The position numbers were made by a program, and so were the translations under genes. The notes below the pieces were generated by a model. The model saw only the letters and a program-made list of their open reading frames with translations. It had not been told where the DNA came from and ran no database searches. This document shows positions 1 to 10,088 of a stretch of DNA of 64,000 nucleotides, piece by piece (within the stretch, counting starts at the first letter, position 1; each line of letters starts with the position of its first letter). Source of the stretch: Granulicella paludicola (GTDB lineage: Bacteria > Acidobacteriota > Terriglobia > Terriglobales > Acidobacteriaceae); assembly GCF_025685545.1 (NCBI RefSeq), contig NZ_JAGSYC010000021.1:62001-126000 (forward strand), written 5' to 3'.

Positions 1-801
1 AACATCACCAACGCGAAGATCATCGCCGCGATCAACCAGATTCAAAGCGAAGGCACCTCCAACTACAACGGCCTCATCGCTACAATCCGCACCTCAAACT
101 TCCATGGGTTGTCAGGACAGGCCTCGTGGACCTACGGCCACGCGCTCGATATCGTATCTGGCACACGCGGCTTCGCTCCGCAGAACTCTTTCAACACCGC
201 TGGCGAGTATGGCAATTCAGACTTCGACGTCCGTCACACCGTCAGCGGCTACGTCGTGTACGAGTTTCCTCGCTTCACCGCCTTCGTTCCGCGTCTGACG
301 CAGGGATGGCAGGTGAATGGCTTCGTGAGTGCATATACGGGTACGCCGTTCTCCGTGAAGTCAGGCATCGACAACAGCCGTACTGGCGAAAATCAGGACA
401 GAGCCAATCAGGTAGCGGCGCCTGCCGCAGGCATTGCGCGTACGTTGGTGCGCGCTAGTACATCGGCAACGCCCTACTACACGTGGGACAACCCGACGTC
501 CTGGGCGCAGAATACGGCCAACACCTTCGGTACCTCAGCGCGCAACGCGTACCGTGGGCCGGGATTTGCAACCGTGGATACGTCTCTTGTGAAAAACACG
601 CCGATCTATGGGCGCGTTGACTTCCAATTCCGCGCTGAACTGTTCAACATCTTCAACCGCACCAATCTTGCTAATCCAAGTGCGACATTGAGCAGCTCAT
701 CCTTCGGTCGGATCTCGTCCACGCGTAATGCGGGTGGAGCGCCGGGCATCGGCTCCGGCGAGCCCTTCAACGTGCAGCTTGCTGGAAAGATCATCTTCTA
801 A
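1..801 (+). CDS. TonB-dependent receptor, C-terminal part (5' end outside window)
   Basis: The reading frame is open from base 1, so the 230-aa stretch starting at the TTG at 109 is only the tail of a larger protein. The visible 266 residues are typical outer-membrane beta-barrel sequence: alternating aromatic and polar strands, a NYNGLIATIRTSNF-like strand near the start, an internal FRAELFNIFNRTN motif close to the end (seen in Oar-like receptors of Acidobacteria) and a C-terminal GKIIF with the terminal Phe expected for BAM-dependent barrel insertion. By family knowledge these proteins import siderophores, glycans or other large substrates using TonB energy; the substrate cannot be read here. 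A hairpin terminator follows directly. Confidence 0.85.
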   Translation, partial: NITNAKIIAAINQIQSEGTSNYNGLIATIRTSNFHGLSGQASWTYGHALDIVSGTRGFAPQNSFNTAGEYGNSDFDVRHTVSGYVVYEFPRFTAFVPRLTQGWQVNGFVSAYTGTPFSVKSGIDNSRTGENQDRANQVAAPAAGIARTLVRASTSATPYYTWDNPTSWAQNTANTFGTSARNAYRGPGFATVDTSLVKNTPIYGRVDFQFRAELFNIFNRTNLANPSATLSSSSFGRISSTRNAGGAPGIGSGEPFNVQLAGKIIF

Positions 802-822
802 AAGAAGGCTGTCATCATCACG

Positions 823-853
823 AACCGGCTGCGGAATTGATCCGCAGCCGGTT
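823..853 (+). terminator. Hairpin terminator after receptor gene
   Basis: Perfect 13-bp inverted repeat, AACCGGCTGCGGA against TCCGCAGCCGGTT, with a 5-nt loop (ATTGA), starting 21 nt after the stop codon and followed by a short ATTTTCC tract. It probably ends the upstream receptor transcript. Confidence 0.7.
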
Positions 854-863
854 ATTTTCCGAA

Positions 864-881
864 AGAAACTAACTAGTTTCT
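864..881. promoter_or_regulatory. Palindromic operator-like site upstream of receptor gene
   Basis: AGAAACT-AACT-AGTTTCT is a perfect 7-bp inverted repeat around a 4-nt spacer, lying about 20 nt before the start of the next receptor gene and outside the terminator hairpin. Its size and position fit a dimeric repressor site, but no regulator gene is adjacent, so the function is inference. Confidence 0.35.
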
Positions 882-901
882 AAAGAAACCTGTGAGACGT
901 T

Positions 902-3900
902 TTGTTTAGATTGAACTCGAAAAGCTCAGACTGTGTAGTGCTGATCTGCCTTGTGTTTGTGCTGCTTATTTCCTCAGGATGCGTGTCATGGGCTGCGACT
1001 GGCGGCAGCATCTCAGGCTCTATCGCCGATTCGTCTGGTGCAGCCCTTCCCGGCACTTCTTTGCTCCTCATCAACGACGCCCACCATTCTGTATACAAGA
1101 CCGCATCGGACAAGCAAGGCCTCTACTCTTTCCCGTACCTCCCTATTGGCCACTACACGCTTACGGTCTCGGCAGCGGGGTTTGCCTCTCAGCGGAAGCT
1201 CAATCTTTCCGTAGACGGTAACTCCGCTATTCGAGTCGACTTCACCATGCGGATTGCCGCACAAGCAGACGTTGTAACGGTGAGCAGCGACAGCGAAGCG
1301 CAAGTGGATACCGTCGCTACGCATCTTGGTGAACTTGTTTCCGGTGAGCAGATGATGGCCATTCCGCTCAACGGACGCAACTACACGGATTTATTGGCGA
1401 TCCAGCCCGGTGTCGCTCCTGTTTCTACGCTGCTGCCTAGTTCTGTCATTATGGCCGGCGTAACCGGCAGCATCGATCCTTCAGGAGATGCGAACCCCGG
1501 CAATCTCTCGATCAACGGTCAACGCGAATCTTCCAATGGCTTCTTGGTCAACGGCGTTGACGTGCAGGAGCACATGAATGGAGGGACCTCGATTCTTCCG
1601 AACCTTGATTCCATCGATCAGCTCCGGGTCCTCACCAACAACTTTGATCCTGAATATGGCAACTACAATGGCGGCATAATCGCCGTCGTCAGCAAAGGCG
1701 GGGCGAATGCTCTACATGGCAATGCCTTTGAGTTCTTCCGCAATACTGCGCTCGATGCGCGTGGCTACTTCGATCCAACACGAGCCGCGTTCAACCAGAA
1801 TCAGTTTGGCGGTACGATCAGCGGCCCCATCAAGCGGGATAAACTCTTCTTCTTCGCCGACTACCAAGGGACCCGCACCACCGAGGGTGTGTCCACAGGG
1901 AACGTCTCCGTACCTACGGTCGCCGAGCGTGCAGGCACGTTCAACCAGGGAGAGCTGACCGGTAGCGTAAGCGGTCCTTACTTCGCAAGTGTGCTCACCC
2001 GAGAGCTTGGCTACACGGTCAGCTCGGGCGAGGCTTACTCGGATGTGTTTCCCAACGGTGTCATCCCTCCGGCTGCCTGGTCTGCTCCCGCGCAACATCT
2101 CTTGCAATATATCCCTGCTCCTAACTTGGGACCCAGCCAGTTCGCCACCTCTGCCAACTCGGAGACAGTGCGCGACGACAAAGGCTCGGTGCGGATCGAT
2201 GCGAACACTCGGCTGGGCCAGCTATCGGGCTATTACTTCGTCGACAACTACTCTCTGGATAATCCTTATCCAGGCTCCGTTGCGGGCGCCAGCATCCCGG
2301 GTTTTGATGCGCTCTATCTGGGCCGCACTCAGTTGTTCGCGTTCGGCGACACGAAGACAATCGGGGCAGATGCGGCGAATGAGCTGCACCTCGGCTATCT
2401 TCGCAACGCCAACGTGATCGGGAAGCCGCACGGTGGCCTCGGAGTTAGCCTCGCGTCTCAAGGCTTCTCCACCGGCTCCGACGGCATCTACCTGCAAGCG
2501 CCACAGTTTGAAGGCCTTGAAAACATCACGTTCCCAACTTTCACCATGGGCGTCCCCATCACGAACGAGACCCAGACTAATAACACCCTCTACGTCAGTG
2601 ACGGTCTCTCTCGTGCCATCCATTCCCACACGTTGAAGGTAGGAGGGCAGTTTCACTACGACGAGGTCAACGAGCATCCGAACGCCACCTTCAATGGAAC
2701 GTTCAACATTACTGGCACGGAGACAGGCTCGGCCTATGCAGATTTTCTTCTAGGAACCGCCAGCAACTTCACGCAGTCATCCGGGCAGCCCTTCTACCTG
2801 CGCAACCGCTATCTGGGCCTTTACGCGCAGGATAGTTGGCGTATGACGAGTCAACTCACTCTCAATGCGGGTCTGCGCTGGGACATCATCATGCCTTGGT
2901 GGGAGAGATATAACCAGTTGCAGACCTACGTCTCCGACGAGCAATCGGTTCTTTACCCCGGGGCACCTCAGGGTTTTGTAGTTGCAGGAGATCCCGGCAT
3001 TCCGCGCACACTGGCATCGACGAGCTATAAAAATTTCGCTCCTCGCGTGGGACTTGCATACGCTCCTGCTTTCTCGAACGGCATCGGCCATAAGATTTTT
3101 GGTGGAACAGGCGAGAGCAGCATCCGCGTCAGCTATGGGCTCTTCTACACGGAGTTTCCGGGCCTCACAGCCGGCATCATGTATGCCGTGCCACCGTTTG
3201 GCTATAACTATCTAAGCCCCGGCCCGCCGTTGCTCGCTAAACCTCTCATTACTGCGGCGACCGGTGTCAATAACGGGCAACGTTTTCCGTTTCCATTCCC
3301 GTCGCACAGCGTGCCGGGAAGTCGCCCTGATACCTCTGTTGATTGGGCCAACTTTACCCCTATCTCGGCTGATCCCTTCTTCAATCACACCAATCGCGTG
3401 CCTTATCTAAATAGTTACATGCTGTCCTTTCAGCGCCAGATCATGCACGCTGCTGTGCTGACGGTCAGCTACGTTGGTAATCAGGGGCACAGGGAGTTGG
3501 CGCTTGTATCGGTCAATCCCGGCAACGCGGCACTCTGTCTGTCTCTTGCAAGTGTCGGCTGTGGCCCTTTCGGAGAAGATACGACCTACACCTCTGCGAG
3601 CGGCCAGGTCTATCAAGGCACGCGCGTCGGGCAGGGCTCAAACTACGGCGAGAATACCTCGGATAGCTCCATCGCGAACTCCAACTACAACGCACTGGAG
3701 ACTACGCTGAAATACAACCAGCGAGGCTCACAATTCCTGCTCAGCTACACATACGCGAAATCCATCGATCAGGGGTCAAACCTAGGCGAGCAGCTCGACC
3801 CGATCGACGCTCGCCAGAGTCGGGCGATCTCCGCGTGGGATTTGAAGCATAACTTCGTGGCTAGCTACACGGCCGCGCTCCCTTTCAATCGTATTCCCGC

Positions 3901-4393
3901 CCCCTCGCAACTGACGCACGACTGGAGCATCTCTGGCACATCACGCTTCGCCACGGGCTTTCCCGTCACGCTGACGGATAATTCAGACAATTCCCTCTTG
4001 GGAACACTTGGCAACGGAGCGAACAATTACCTGCTAGATACACCGCAGTACATTCCTGGTCCACTGCACATCCACACGAACGGACGGAACGCAAAGCCTG
4101 CGTTCAATACTGGTCTTTTTTCAGAAGAAACTATCGGTCAACTTGGCAATGCCAAACGTCGTATGTTCTACGGACCTGGCATCGAGAACTTCGACCTGAC
4201 GATCCAAAAGAGAGTCGACCTCGGTAGTGCGAGATCGCTGGTATTTCGTCTGGAGGGTTTCAACGCGTTCAACCATGCTCAGTTCTATGGACCCGCCGCA
4301 GTCGACGGCCAGATCGAAGATCCCAACTTTGGCAACACTGTAAGTGCAGCATCTCCTCGTCTTCTACAGTTGGCGGTCAAGTACAGCTTTTAG
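902..4393 (+). CDS. Oar-like TonB-dependent receptor with N-terminal CarboxypepD_reg domain
   Basis: Predicted 1163-aa outer-membrane receptor. A hydrophobic signal peptide (about residues 10-32, VVLICLVFVLLISSGCVSWAA) is followed by a carboxypeptidase-regulatory-like Ig fold (about 34-115, starting GGSISGSIADSSGAALPG), a plug domain (about 130-260, with NGRNYTDLLAIQPG and NGVDVQEH) and a long beta-barrel ending in LAVKYSF. The length and order match the Oar-like receptors abundant in Acidobacteria. The start is uncertain: a stop lies in frame at 893-895 and no ATG is available before the signal peptide, so TTG at 902 or TTG at 911 must be used; no strong ribosome binding site is seen. The gene faces another receptor gene across a shared terminator. 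Substrate is unknown. Confidence 0.9.
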   Translation: MFRLNSKSSDCVVLICLVFVLLISSGCVSWAATGGSISGSIADSSGAALPGTSLLLINDAHHSVYKTASDKQGLYSFPYLPIGHYTLTVSAAGFASQRKLNLSVDGNSAIRVDFTMRIAAQADVVTVSSDSEAQVDTVATHLGELVSGEQMMAIPLNGRNYTDLLAIQPGVAPVSTLLPSSVIMAGVTGSIDPSGDANPGNLSINGQRESSNGFLVNGVDVQEHMNGGTSILPNLDSIDQLRVLTNNFDPEYGNYNGGIIAVVSKGGANALHGNAFEFFRNTALDARGYFDPTRAAFNQNQFGGTISGPIKRDKLFFFADYQGTRTTEGVSTGNVSVPTVAERAGTFNQGELTGSVSGPYFASVLTRELGYTVSSGEAYSDVFPNGVIPPAAWSAPAQHLLQYIPAPNLGPSQFATSANSETVRDDKGSVRIDANTRLGQLSGYYFVDNYSLDNPYPGSVAGASIPGFDALYLGRTQLFAFGDTKTIGADAANELHLGYLRNANVIGKPHGGLGVSLASQGFSTGSDGIYLQAPQFEGLENITFPTFTMGVPITNETQTNNTLYVSDGLSRAIHSHTLKVGGQFHYDEVNEHPNATFNGTFNITGTETGSAYADFLLGTASNFTQSSGQPFYLRNRYLGLYAQDSWRMTSQLTLNAGLRWDIIMPWWERYNQLQTYVSDEQSVLYPGAPQGFVVAGDPGIPRTLASTSYKNFAPRVGLAYAPAFSNGIGHKIFGGTGESSIRVSYGLFYTEFPGLTAGIMYAVPPFGYNYLSPGPPLLAKPLITAATGVNNGQRFPFPFPSHSVPGSRPDTSVDWANFTPISADPFFNHTNRVPYLNSYMLSFQRQIMHAAVLTVSYVGNQGHRELALVSVNPGNAALCLSLASVGCGPFGEDTTYTSASGQVYQGTRVGQGSNYGENTSDSSIANSNYNALETTLKYNQRGSQFLLSYTYAKSIDQGSNLGEQLDPIDARQSRAISAWDLKHNFVASYTAALPFNRIPAPSQLTHDWSISGTSRFATGFPVTLTDNSDNSLLGTLGNGANNYLLDTPQYIPGPLHIHTNGRNAKPAFNTGLFSEETIGQLGNAKRRMFYGPGIENFDLTIQKRVDLGSARSLVFRLEGFNAFNHAQFYGPAAVDGQIEDPNFGNTVSAASPRLLQLAVKYSF

Positions 4394-4431
4394 TATCTGC
4401 ACTTCTATGCTTTCGTTTGGGTGGAGTTGAA

Positions 4432-4476
4432 GATTAGCGGCGGAGTACTCGATCTGATTCCACTCCGCCGCTAATC
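4432..4476. terminator. Bidirectional terminator between convergent receptor genes
   Basis: Perfect 15-bp inverted repeat (GATTAGCGGCGGAGT and its complement) with a 15-nt loop, placed between the stop codons of two convergent receptor genes. It can serve both directions. Confidence 0.75.
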
Positions 4477-4487
4477 CGGATGCTCGG

Positions 4488-7400
4488 CTAAAAGCTTAGG
4501 CGTCCGCCAAGTTGAATGATGCGTGAGTAGTTGATCTGAGAGGTGATCTGGCCAAAGGTGGTATTGGCGATCACTGTTTGCGTCGCAGTGTTCACGGGCA
4601 GCACGGTTATAGGAGCAGCAAACTCAGGTGTATTGAAGGCGTTGAGGGCCTCTGCGCGGAACTGGAATTTGGTTCCACCGCTGATCAGGAAGCTCTTATT
4701 GATGGAGATGTCCGAATCGTTGTACCCCGGACCGTAGACGGGAAGCGTGCGAGGAGCATTGCCATAGGTGTAAGCAGGCGCCACTGAGAAGGCTGCCGTA
4801 TTGAAATAGGTTTGCGTCCCATTCTGTTGAGGTCCAAGCCTATGTTGTGGACGACCGATACGAGCTATCGGGACGCCTGGAACAAGATTCGGGCGCTGCA
4901 CACTGCCACCGACTCCGGTGGTACCGAACTGCGCCGAACTATTCAGATCGGTCTGTGTGATGGTAAGCGGACCTCCGTTCTCGATGATGGTTTCGTCATT
5001 GATCTGCCACCCTCCGACCAACGCATTTACCCAGCGATTATTGCTGCTTAGCAGGCTCTTACCGCGCCCGAATGGTAGATCGTAGGTGATGACGATCGTC
5101 GCGCGATTCGGAACATCGTCTGCTGCACGCGCATACTCAGCCTTCGGGTTGGTGTTGTCCTGTGGCCCGCTCGTCGCGTTTAGGTTGTCACTCGTCGCCG
5201 GTGCAGAGACTGAAGAGTAAATGTTGTCCCAGTTCGACGACCAGGTATACGTTCCGAGGATGGTTAGTCCATTGCGAAAGGCACGCTGGATCTTCACGTC
5301 GAAGGCGTTGTAGCGCGAATACCCATTGCTTTCGGAAAGCGTTACGGAGGTGAACTGAGGGAATGGTAGGAGCAGCTGGGCAGCTGGCAGGGTCTTCTGT
5401 GCGACCGTCCCAGTGGCAGGGTACCCGCCGACCTGGGTAGCGTAGTAAGGATTGGGCACAGCCGTAGCAAGTGAAGAGCCTGTCGCTATAGACAGAACAC
5501 TGTTGGGTAGCTGATTGATGTTGACAGTGTTTTCGAAGTTGCGCGTATGCGCTCCTACATATCCGAGCTTCAGTGCGAGGTGCCACGGCAGCTCACGCTG
5601 AATGTCCAGCGAGAACTGCTGAACGAGCGGGTACCGCCGGTTGCGATCGATTGCCGTGATCGCCCCGCCCACGCCTGTCAAATAGCCGAGTGAGTTTCCA
5701 CTTGGCGTAAGTAAGCCAGAGGGGAATGGGCTTGCGAGGAAGGCGGCGTTTCCGAGGCTTGCAGCTGGTACGGCGGCGGTGAGGTTCGAGGTGTTATAGG
5801 TGGTGGTCTGACTATAGCCGGGCGAATAGTTGGTGAGAGCCACTGGTGCGTAGAACAGTCCAAATCCGCCGCGGAGTACGGTCTTCTGGTCGATGGAGTA
5901 GGCGGCTCCAATGCGCGGTGAGTACTTCACCGCTCCGTAGTCGCAGCAGTGGGTTGGATAGCCATTGGTTCCTGCAAACTCAACGCCGCCATGCAGCGTA
6001 GGTCCTGTTGTAGCCAAGGGGTTCGCCGCCAAGGGGTCGAAACCTACAATATTGCGGTTGTTTGTCTCGCTCTGACCAGGCTCGACTTCGAACCTCAGGC
6101 CGAGGTTTAGGGTAAGGGCCGGTGTCAATCGAAGATCATCTTGCGCATAGAAAGCGTTATAGTTGGCCAGTTGTAGAGTGTATGGAGCGTTGATCGTGGC
6201 CGTAGCGCTAGAGACGCCTCCGATCAACAGATCAGCGATTGAATTACCCGTGGTCGTTGTGGCTGCAGAGCCGTTCTGCGAAGTGTATTCGCCGTTGAAG
6301 CTGTAGCTTCCGTTCCCGCCGGAGAAGCTCTGCGTATACAGGCGCAAACCTCGGTATACGTAGCCCACCTTCACGTTGTTTCTGCCGATCGTCTTTGAAA
6401 TAACTACGACGAAATTCCGCGAATAATTGATAGTAGGACCGCTGTTCGCGCTGCCGAGACTTGCAACGCCACTCGGTGAGATTGTTGGAAACGTCGCAGA
6501 TTGCAACTGGCTCACGAACCCTGCAGAGAAGCCTGCACCTCCAAAGCCGGTGGTCTGGTTGAAGCCGTTGCTATATTGCGGCGAGGTACTGTAGTAGCGG
6601 TTGAAGCCGTATGCGATGTTCAGCACCGTCGTGGGAGTCAGCAGGATCGTGTTGTTTACCGCCGTGGCATCGTTGTAGCGAGTCAGCACGCCGATGCCCT
6701 CCGCCTTTACATGCAGAACACTGCCGCTCGGCTCCTGCGTGGCTAGATGCACATAGGAAGCAGAGGCAGACCAGCGGTCAGTAAAGTGGTGATCCACCTT
6801 GCCACTGTACATGTCCGAACGAGTTTTCAGCGAATCCTGAGGTAATACTCGGTTCCCTGTCAGATACGCTTGCGATGCGGTCAAGGCCACGTTCGGTAGC
6901 GGATAGGAGTTTGCAATAAATTGGCCGATTGTATTGAGAGGTACATCGCTGCCAGGGATGTAGTTCGGTGTTGGAATGCCGTTTTTCAAGCCGGTGATGA
7001 CTGCGGTTCGCTTGCCGTTGGTCAGCGGCTGCGTTGGATCATAAAGTGTTGGCTCTAGCGGACCTGGGTTGCCGGCTACGGTGAAATCACCTAGCCTCTC
7101 AGCTGCTGACGGTACGTAAACAGCTGTACTACTTGACGCATACGGTTGCTGCTGACGGTAGCCATCCTCCGTGATCCAGAAGAAGTACTTACCGCGAAGC
7201 AAAGGCAGTTTATCGAGTCCAGGAATTTTATCCAGCGGCAGCGGACCGCCAATCGCTCCCGTCCACAGAAATGTGGCCTGCCCAGGACGCGGAGCGTGTT
7301 GCAGGTTGCTGTAGAAACTATTCGCGCTCCATGATGTCTGCCTGGTCTCGCCATACAGAACACCATGCAATCGCTCACTGCCCGACTTCAACGTTGCGTT

Positions 7401-8159
7401 GTAGAGTCCACCGCCGACTCTGCCCGCTTCGGCATCGTATGTATTTGCTTGCACCTTGACCTCGGAAACAGCCTCCAGCGAAGGTATGAAAGTGACAATG
7501 CCTGCGGATGTCGATGTGGGTATGCCGTCCACCACGTAGCCGTTCGTGCCGATCGGGGCTCCGGCGATGGATACCGACGAGGTCATATTCTGGTCCTCAG
7601 CTCGAGCTTGCTGCGGATTTCCTGTTGGGATCACGTTGGCATCCAACTTGTCCATGATGAATGGATTGCGTCCGAGATTTGGCAGGTCCTGTAGTTTGCG
7701 TTCGTCGAAGAGTTGCCCATTTGTTGCACTGGCACGATTAATCAGCTCTTCGGTTGCCACATTGACGTCAACCGTCTCGCTAGGAGAGCCAATCGAGAGC
7801 TTCAGGTCTACCGTCGTCGTAACGCCAAGTTCCACCAGGATACCTTTGGCTTCACCGGTCTTGAATCCAGTCTGGTCGACGGTCACGCTGTAGACACCTG
7901 GGTCTACAGCACCGAAGAAATAGACGCCTGAGCCATTCGTCGAAACTTTTCGGCTCTCGTGTGTGCGTGCTGAGGTTAGCGTTACCTCAGCGCCTGTCAC
8001 AGCCGCGTTCTGAACGTCTGTTACGAGCCCGCGAACACTGCCGTAGTTGGTTTGTGCTTGGAGGCTTGCGTCCCCGAGCAAAAAGAGAACAGTTAGCAAG
8101 ACACCTGGAAAAATCGCTGAGAGGACGCGTATTCCTGTAGTTCGCTGAAGCTTCAACAT
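4488..8159 (-). CDS. Oar-like TonB-dependent receptor with N-terminal CarboxypepD_reg domain
   Basis: Predicted 1223-aa outer-membrane receptor. After a signal peptide (ending near LLGDASLQAQ) comes a carboxypeptidase-regulatory-like domain (about residues 38-125, NYGSVRGLVTDVQNAAVTGAEV), then a plug (about 140-260) and a barrel that ends in LGGRLSF. Two ATG codons are possible, 8165 and 8159. The GGGAGA at 8166-8171 is flush against the first but 6 nt from the second, so 8159 is preferred. The barrel contains the RAEALNAFNTPEF motif near the C-terminus that is typical of these acidobacterial receptors. The gene lies downstream of, and reads the same way as, the secreted protein at 8513-9421, though 353 nt separate them. 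Substrate is unknown. Confidence 0.9.
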   Translation of the reverse strand: MLKLQRTTGIRVLSAIFPGVLLTVLFLLGDASLQAQTNYGSVRGLVTDVQNAAVTGAEVTLTSARTHESRKVSTNGSGVYFFGAVDPGVYSVTVDQTGFKTGEAKGILVELGVTTTVDLKLSIGSPSETVDVNVATEELINRASATNGQLFDERKLQDLPNLGRNPFIMDKLDANVIPTGNPQQARAEDQNMTSSVSIAGAPIGTNGYVVDGIPTSTSAGIVTFIPSLEAVSEVKVQANTYDAEAGRVGGGLYNATLKSGSERLHGVLYGETRQTSWSANSFYSNLQHAPRPGQATFLWTGAIGGPLPLDKIPGLDKLPLLRGKYFFWITEDGYRQQQPYASSSTAVYVPSAAERLGDFTVAGNPGPLEPTLYDPTQPLTNGKRTAVITGLKNGIPTPNYIPGSDVPLNTIGQFIANSYPLPNVALTASQAYLTGNRVLPQDSLKTRSDMYSGKVDHHFTDRWSASASYVHLATQEPSGSVLHVKAEGIGVLTRYNDATAVNNTILLTPTTVLNIAYGFNRYYSTSPQYSNGFNQTTGFGGAGFSAGFVSQLQSATFPTISPSGVASLGSANSGPTINYSRNFVVVISKTIGRNNVKVGYVYRGLRLYTQSFSGGNGSYSFNGEYTSQNGSAATTTTGNSIADLLIGGVSSATATINAPYTLQLANYNAFYAQDDLRLTPALTLNLGLRFEVEPGQSETNNRNIVGFDPLAANPLATTGPTLHGGVEFAGTNGYPTHCCDYGAVKYSPRIGAAYSIDQKTVLRGGFGLFYAPVALTNYSPGYSQTTTYNTSNLTAAVPAASLGNAAFLASPFPSGLLTPSGNSLGYLTGVGGAITAIDRNRRYPLVQQFSLDIQRELPWHLALKLGYVGAHTRNFENTVNINQLPNSVLSIATGSSLATAVPNPYYATQVGGYPATGTVAQKTLPAAQLLLPFPQFTSVTLSESNGYSRYNAFDVKIQRAFRNGLTILGTYTWSSNWDNIYSSVSAPATSDNLNATSGPQDNTNPKAEYARAADDVPNRATIVITYDLPFGRGKSLLSSNNRWVNALVGGWQINDETIIENGGPLTITQTDLNSSAQFGTTGVGGSVQRPNLVPGVPIARIGRPQHRLGPQQNGTQTYFNTAAFSVAPAYTYGNAPRTLPVYGPGYNDSDISINKSFLISGGTKFQFRAEALNAFNTPEFAAPITVLPVNTATQTVIANTTFGQITSQINYSRIIQLGGRLSF

Positions 8160-8512
8160 GAACATTCTCCCGCAGCTCGTAGAGCTGAACTAGACGCCTT
8201 GAAGGCGAAAGGGTGACTTCGACACGAGAGATTGCGCAACCACTCGTGCCCAATGGATTAGGGGATAAAGATTGGAAATGTAAGGATTTCGCTGGCTTGA
8301 AAGCTCAGCTTGACCGATGCACTCTGAAGCCCAGGTGCATCGGTCCTTAGCTGCCTGCAGGCGCGGACAAAACTAACAGCGTCGACAAAGCAGCGCGCAT
8401 GAGGGATCGCTCGTCGGGGAGGCGGCGTCCACTGCGGATAAGGTGATGCTTCTACGTCTGAGCATAATCATGTTTCTTCGATCTCATACTGATACGCGCG
8501 TGGCTTTTGCAG
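8160..8512. other. Intergenic region with one inverted repeat
   Basis: No gene is supported here. A 10-bp inverted repeat, ACCGATGCAC (8313-8322) against GTGCATCGGT (8335-8344), with a 12-nt loop, may end the upstream minus-strand transcript or act as an operator for the receptor. The ribosome binding site of the receptor lies at 8166-8171. Confidence 0.4.
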
Positions 8513-9421
8513 TTAGTCAGGAATCGACGTCACAGCAGGCTTATCCTTGCTCGGCGGAGGAGGAAGAGGAATGAGTTTTTCATAACCACGCTGCCCGTCG
8601 GCACCGATCACGCCAGGCCCCGGCCCAAGATGAGGAGCATCTACGTTGTCTTCCGAGCAGGAGTACTCATGCACCTGATCGCCAGGTTTTCCGCGTAGCC
8701 ATGTGCGTTGATAGTGAATCGGCTCGGTATAGAACTTCGAATCGTTGACAACCATCTCAAGGTGCACGTGACCTGCATCGGGTCGAGTCCAGCGCTCGAC
8801 GACGTGCTGCTGGTCACTATGGGGATCGGCGTTCTCGTCAGCCCAGGTCCGCTCACCCTTGAAGCCGATCGAGTCGATCACGAAAGTGTCACCGTCCCAC
8901 GAGCCGACCTCTTCTCCGAAGAAGGATGGATCGGGGTCTTCTGAATGCTTGCGGCCATCGAATGGAACCAGGCGATAGGTCGTATAGGCATAGAGAAAGG
9001 CAGCATGATCCTGCCCCTGCAGAAGCTGGAAGCCCAGGCCGCTTGCATTGTGACGAGGTAGGCCACCTACGATGCAAAGCGCTTCGGGGTCGACCGTATG
9101 CTCCACGTTGTATTTGTGAGCAGCCTCTCCTGCCGGCGTGAACGGAAGCTTGTATCCTGGTAGGTCTTTGCCGATATTGCCAATGGGCTTATCCTTTGCT
9201 GCTCGCGACGTTGTCCAGTAGCCCGATAGATCAGGGTGATTCCCAAGACGTGGCCCAGGCCCTTTAGGCAAATCTGCCTCGGTGCGAGCGCGCTTACCAC
9301 CTCCACGTTCTTCCTGAGATTCACCTTTTGCCTGTTGAGCTTTGATCGTGCTCGTTGAGAGTATCCCGATTGACAGGCCTGCAACAACTGCGCAGGCCTG
9401 GATGAGCTTTTTGCTTTGCAA
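8513..9421 (-). CDS. Secreted protein of unknown function, acidobacterial family with DLSGYW and VERWTRPDAGH motifs
   Basis: Predicted 302-aa exported protein. The longest frame reaches 9508, but TTG at 9421 has an AAGGAG at 9428-9433 (6-nt spacing) and opens directly into a signal peptide (QSKKLIQACAVVAGLSIGILSTSTIKAQ), so 9421 is chosen. The mature part has motifs I recognise from a large uncharacterised family of Acidobacteria and Planctomycetes: NHPDLSGYW, SWDGDTFVIDSIGF, VVERWTRPDAGHVHLEMVV, YTEPIHYQRTW, and a C-terminal segment with EYSCSEDN. Predicted mostly beta. No catalytic function is established. Members often sit next to TonB-dependent receptors, as here. Confidence 0.75.
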   Translation of the reverse strand: MQSKKLIQACAVVAGLSIGILSTSTIKAQQAKGESQEERGGGKRARTEADLPKGPGPRLGNHPDLSGYWTTSRAAKDKPIGNIGKDLPGYKLPFTPAGEAAHKYNVEHTVDPEALCIVGGLPRHNASGLGFQLLQGQDHAAFLYAYTTYRLVPFDGRKHSEDPDPSFFGEEVGSWDGDTFVIDSIGFKGERTWADENADPHSDQQHVVERWTRPDAGHVHLEMVVNDSKFYTEPIHYQRTWLRGKPGDQVHEYSCSEDNVDAPHLGPGPGVIGADGQRGYEKLIPLPPPPSKDKPAVTSIPD

Positions 9422-10088
9422 GACGTTCTCCTTTGGAAGGCCGGTATAACGGTCACACCAACCGCGCACGCACACCGGCGCTGTACCGCGCTGAATGATG
9501 AAGTTCAATTCTGGATTTGGGGTAAAAGAGATTCACGAGATAGCTCAGACGTGAAACTGACCTGAACGCGCATTCTCTCTTGGACTCAACTCTTTCGAGG
9601 GGTCAACAAGCGCACAGAGATTGCTTGAACTGTTTGTGCATCTCAAAACCTTATATGCTCGGTCTTATTCCGTCAAGGATCTCACAATATTTTGACTGTT
9701 GAGGGGGCTAGGCTATCTTTAGTTGAACTTCGGGAAGATGCCCGGCGCTGGCGTACCGTGACCAGCGCACTGACTGCGTGCGGATTGCAGCCTGTCGTCA
9801 GAAAGGTTATTGACCCTCCTCCGCAGCGTCGATAAACTATGGCTATGTTCGCGAGTTGCAAGCTTACGGGTTGTTGTTCCTCACAGTAATTACTGTCGAG
9901 TTGAGCAGGATCGCCCAATATTCTTCTCGCTTCTAATTTGAGCACTTTAGTCGTTTCCCGTTTCTAATTGCGGTCCCATTCGTCGACGATTCTTGTGCGA
10001 TTGCTCTACAGACTTGCTGTTTCACAGCTTTTAGCAGAGGCCATCTGCGCTAGACAGCTATGTCAAGAAATGAGAATAAGGACAATGT
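9422..10088. other. Divergent intergenic region, no gene seen
   Basis: 667 nt between a minus-strand and a plus-strand gene. The open frames here lack convincing starts or protein-like composition. A weak promoter-like pair, TTGACT (9692-9697) and TATCTT (9714-9719), is present on the plus strand. I looked for a SAM riboswitch ahead of the methionine transporter and saw no recognisable core. Confidence 0.4.

Noticed and set aside
9692-9719. TTGACT/TATCTT promoter-like pair
   Set aside because: It matches a sigma-70 pattern by eye but lies almost 400 nt before metN with no supporting element, so it is noted only in the intergenic entry.
9422-10088. SAM riboswitch ahead of metN
   Set aside because: Expected from biology, but no recognisable conserved core was found in this region.
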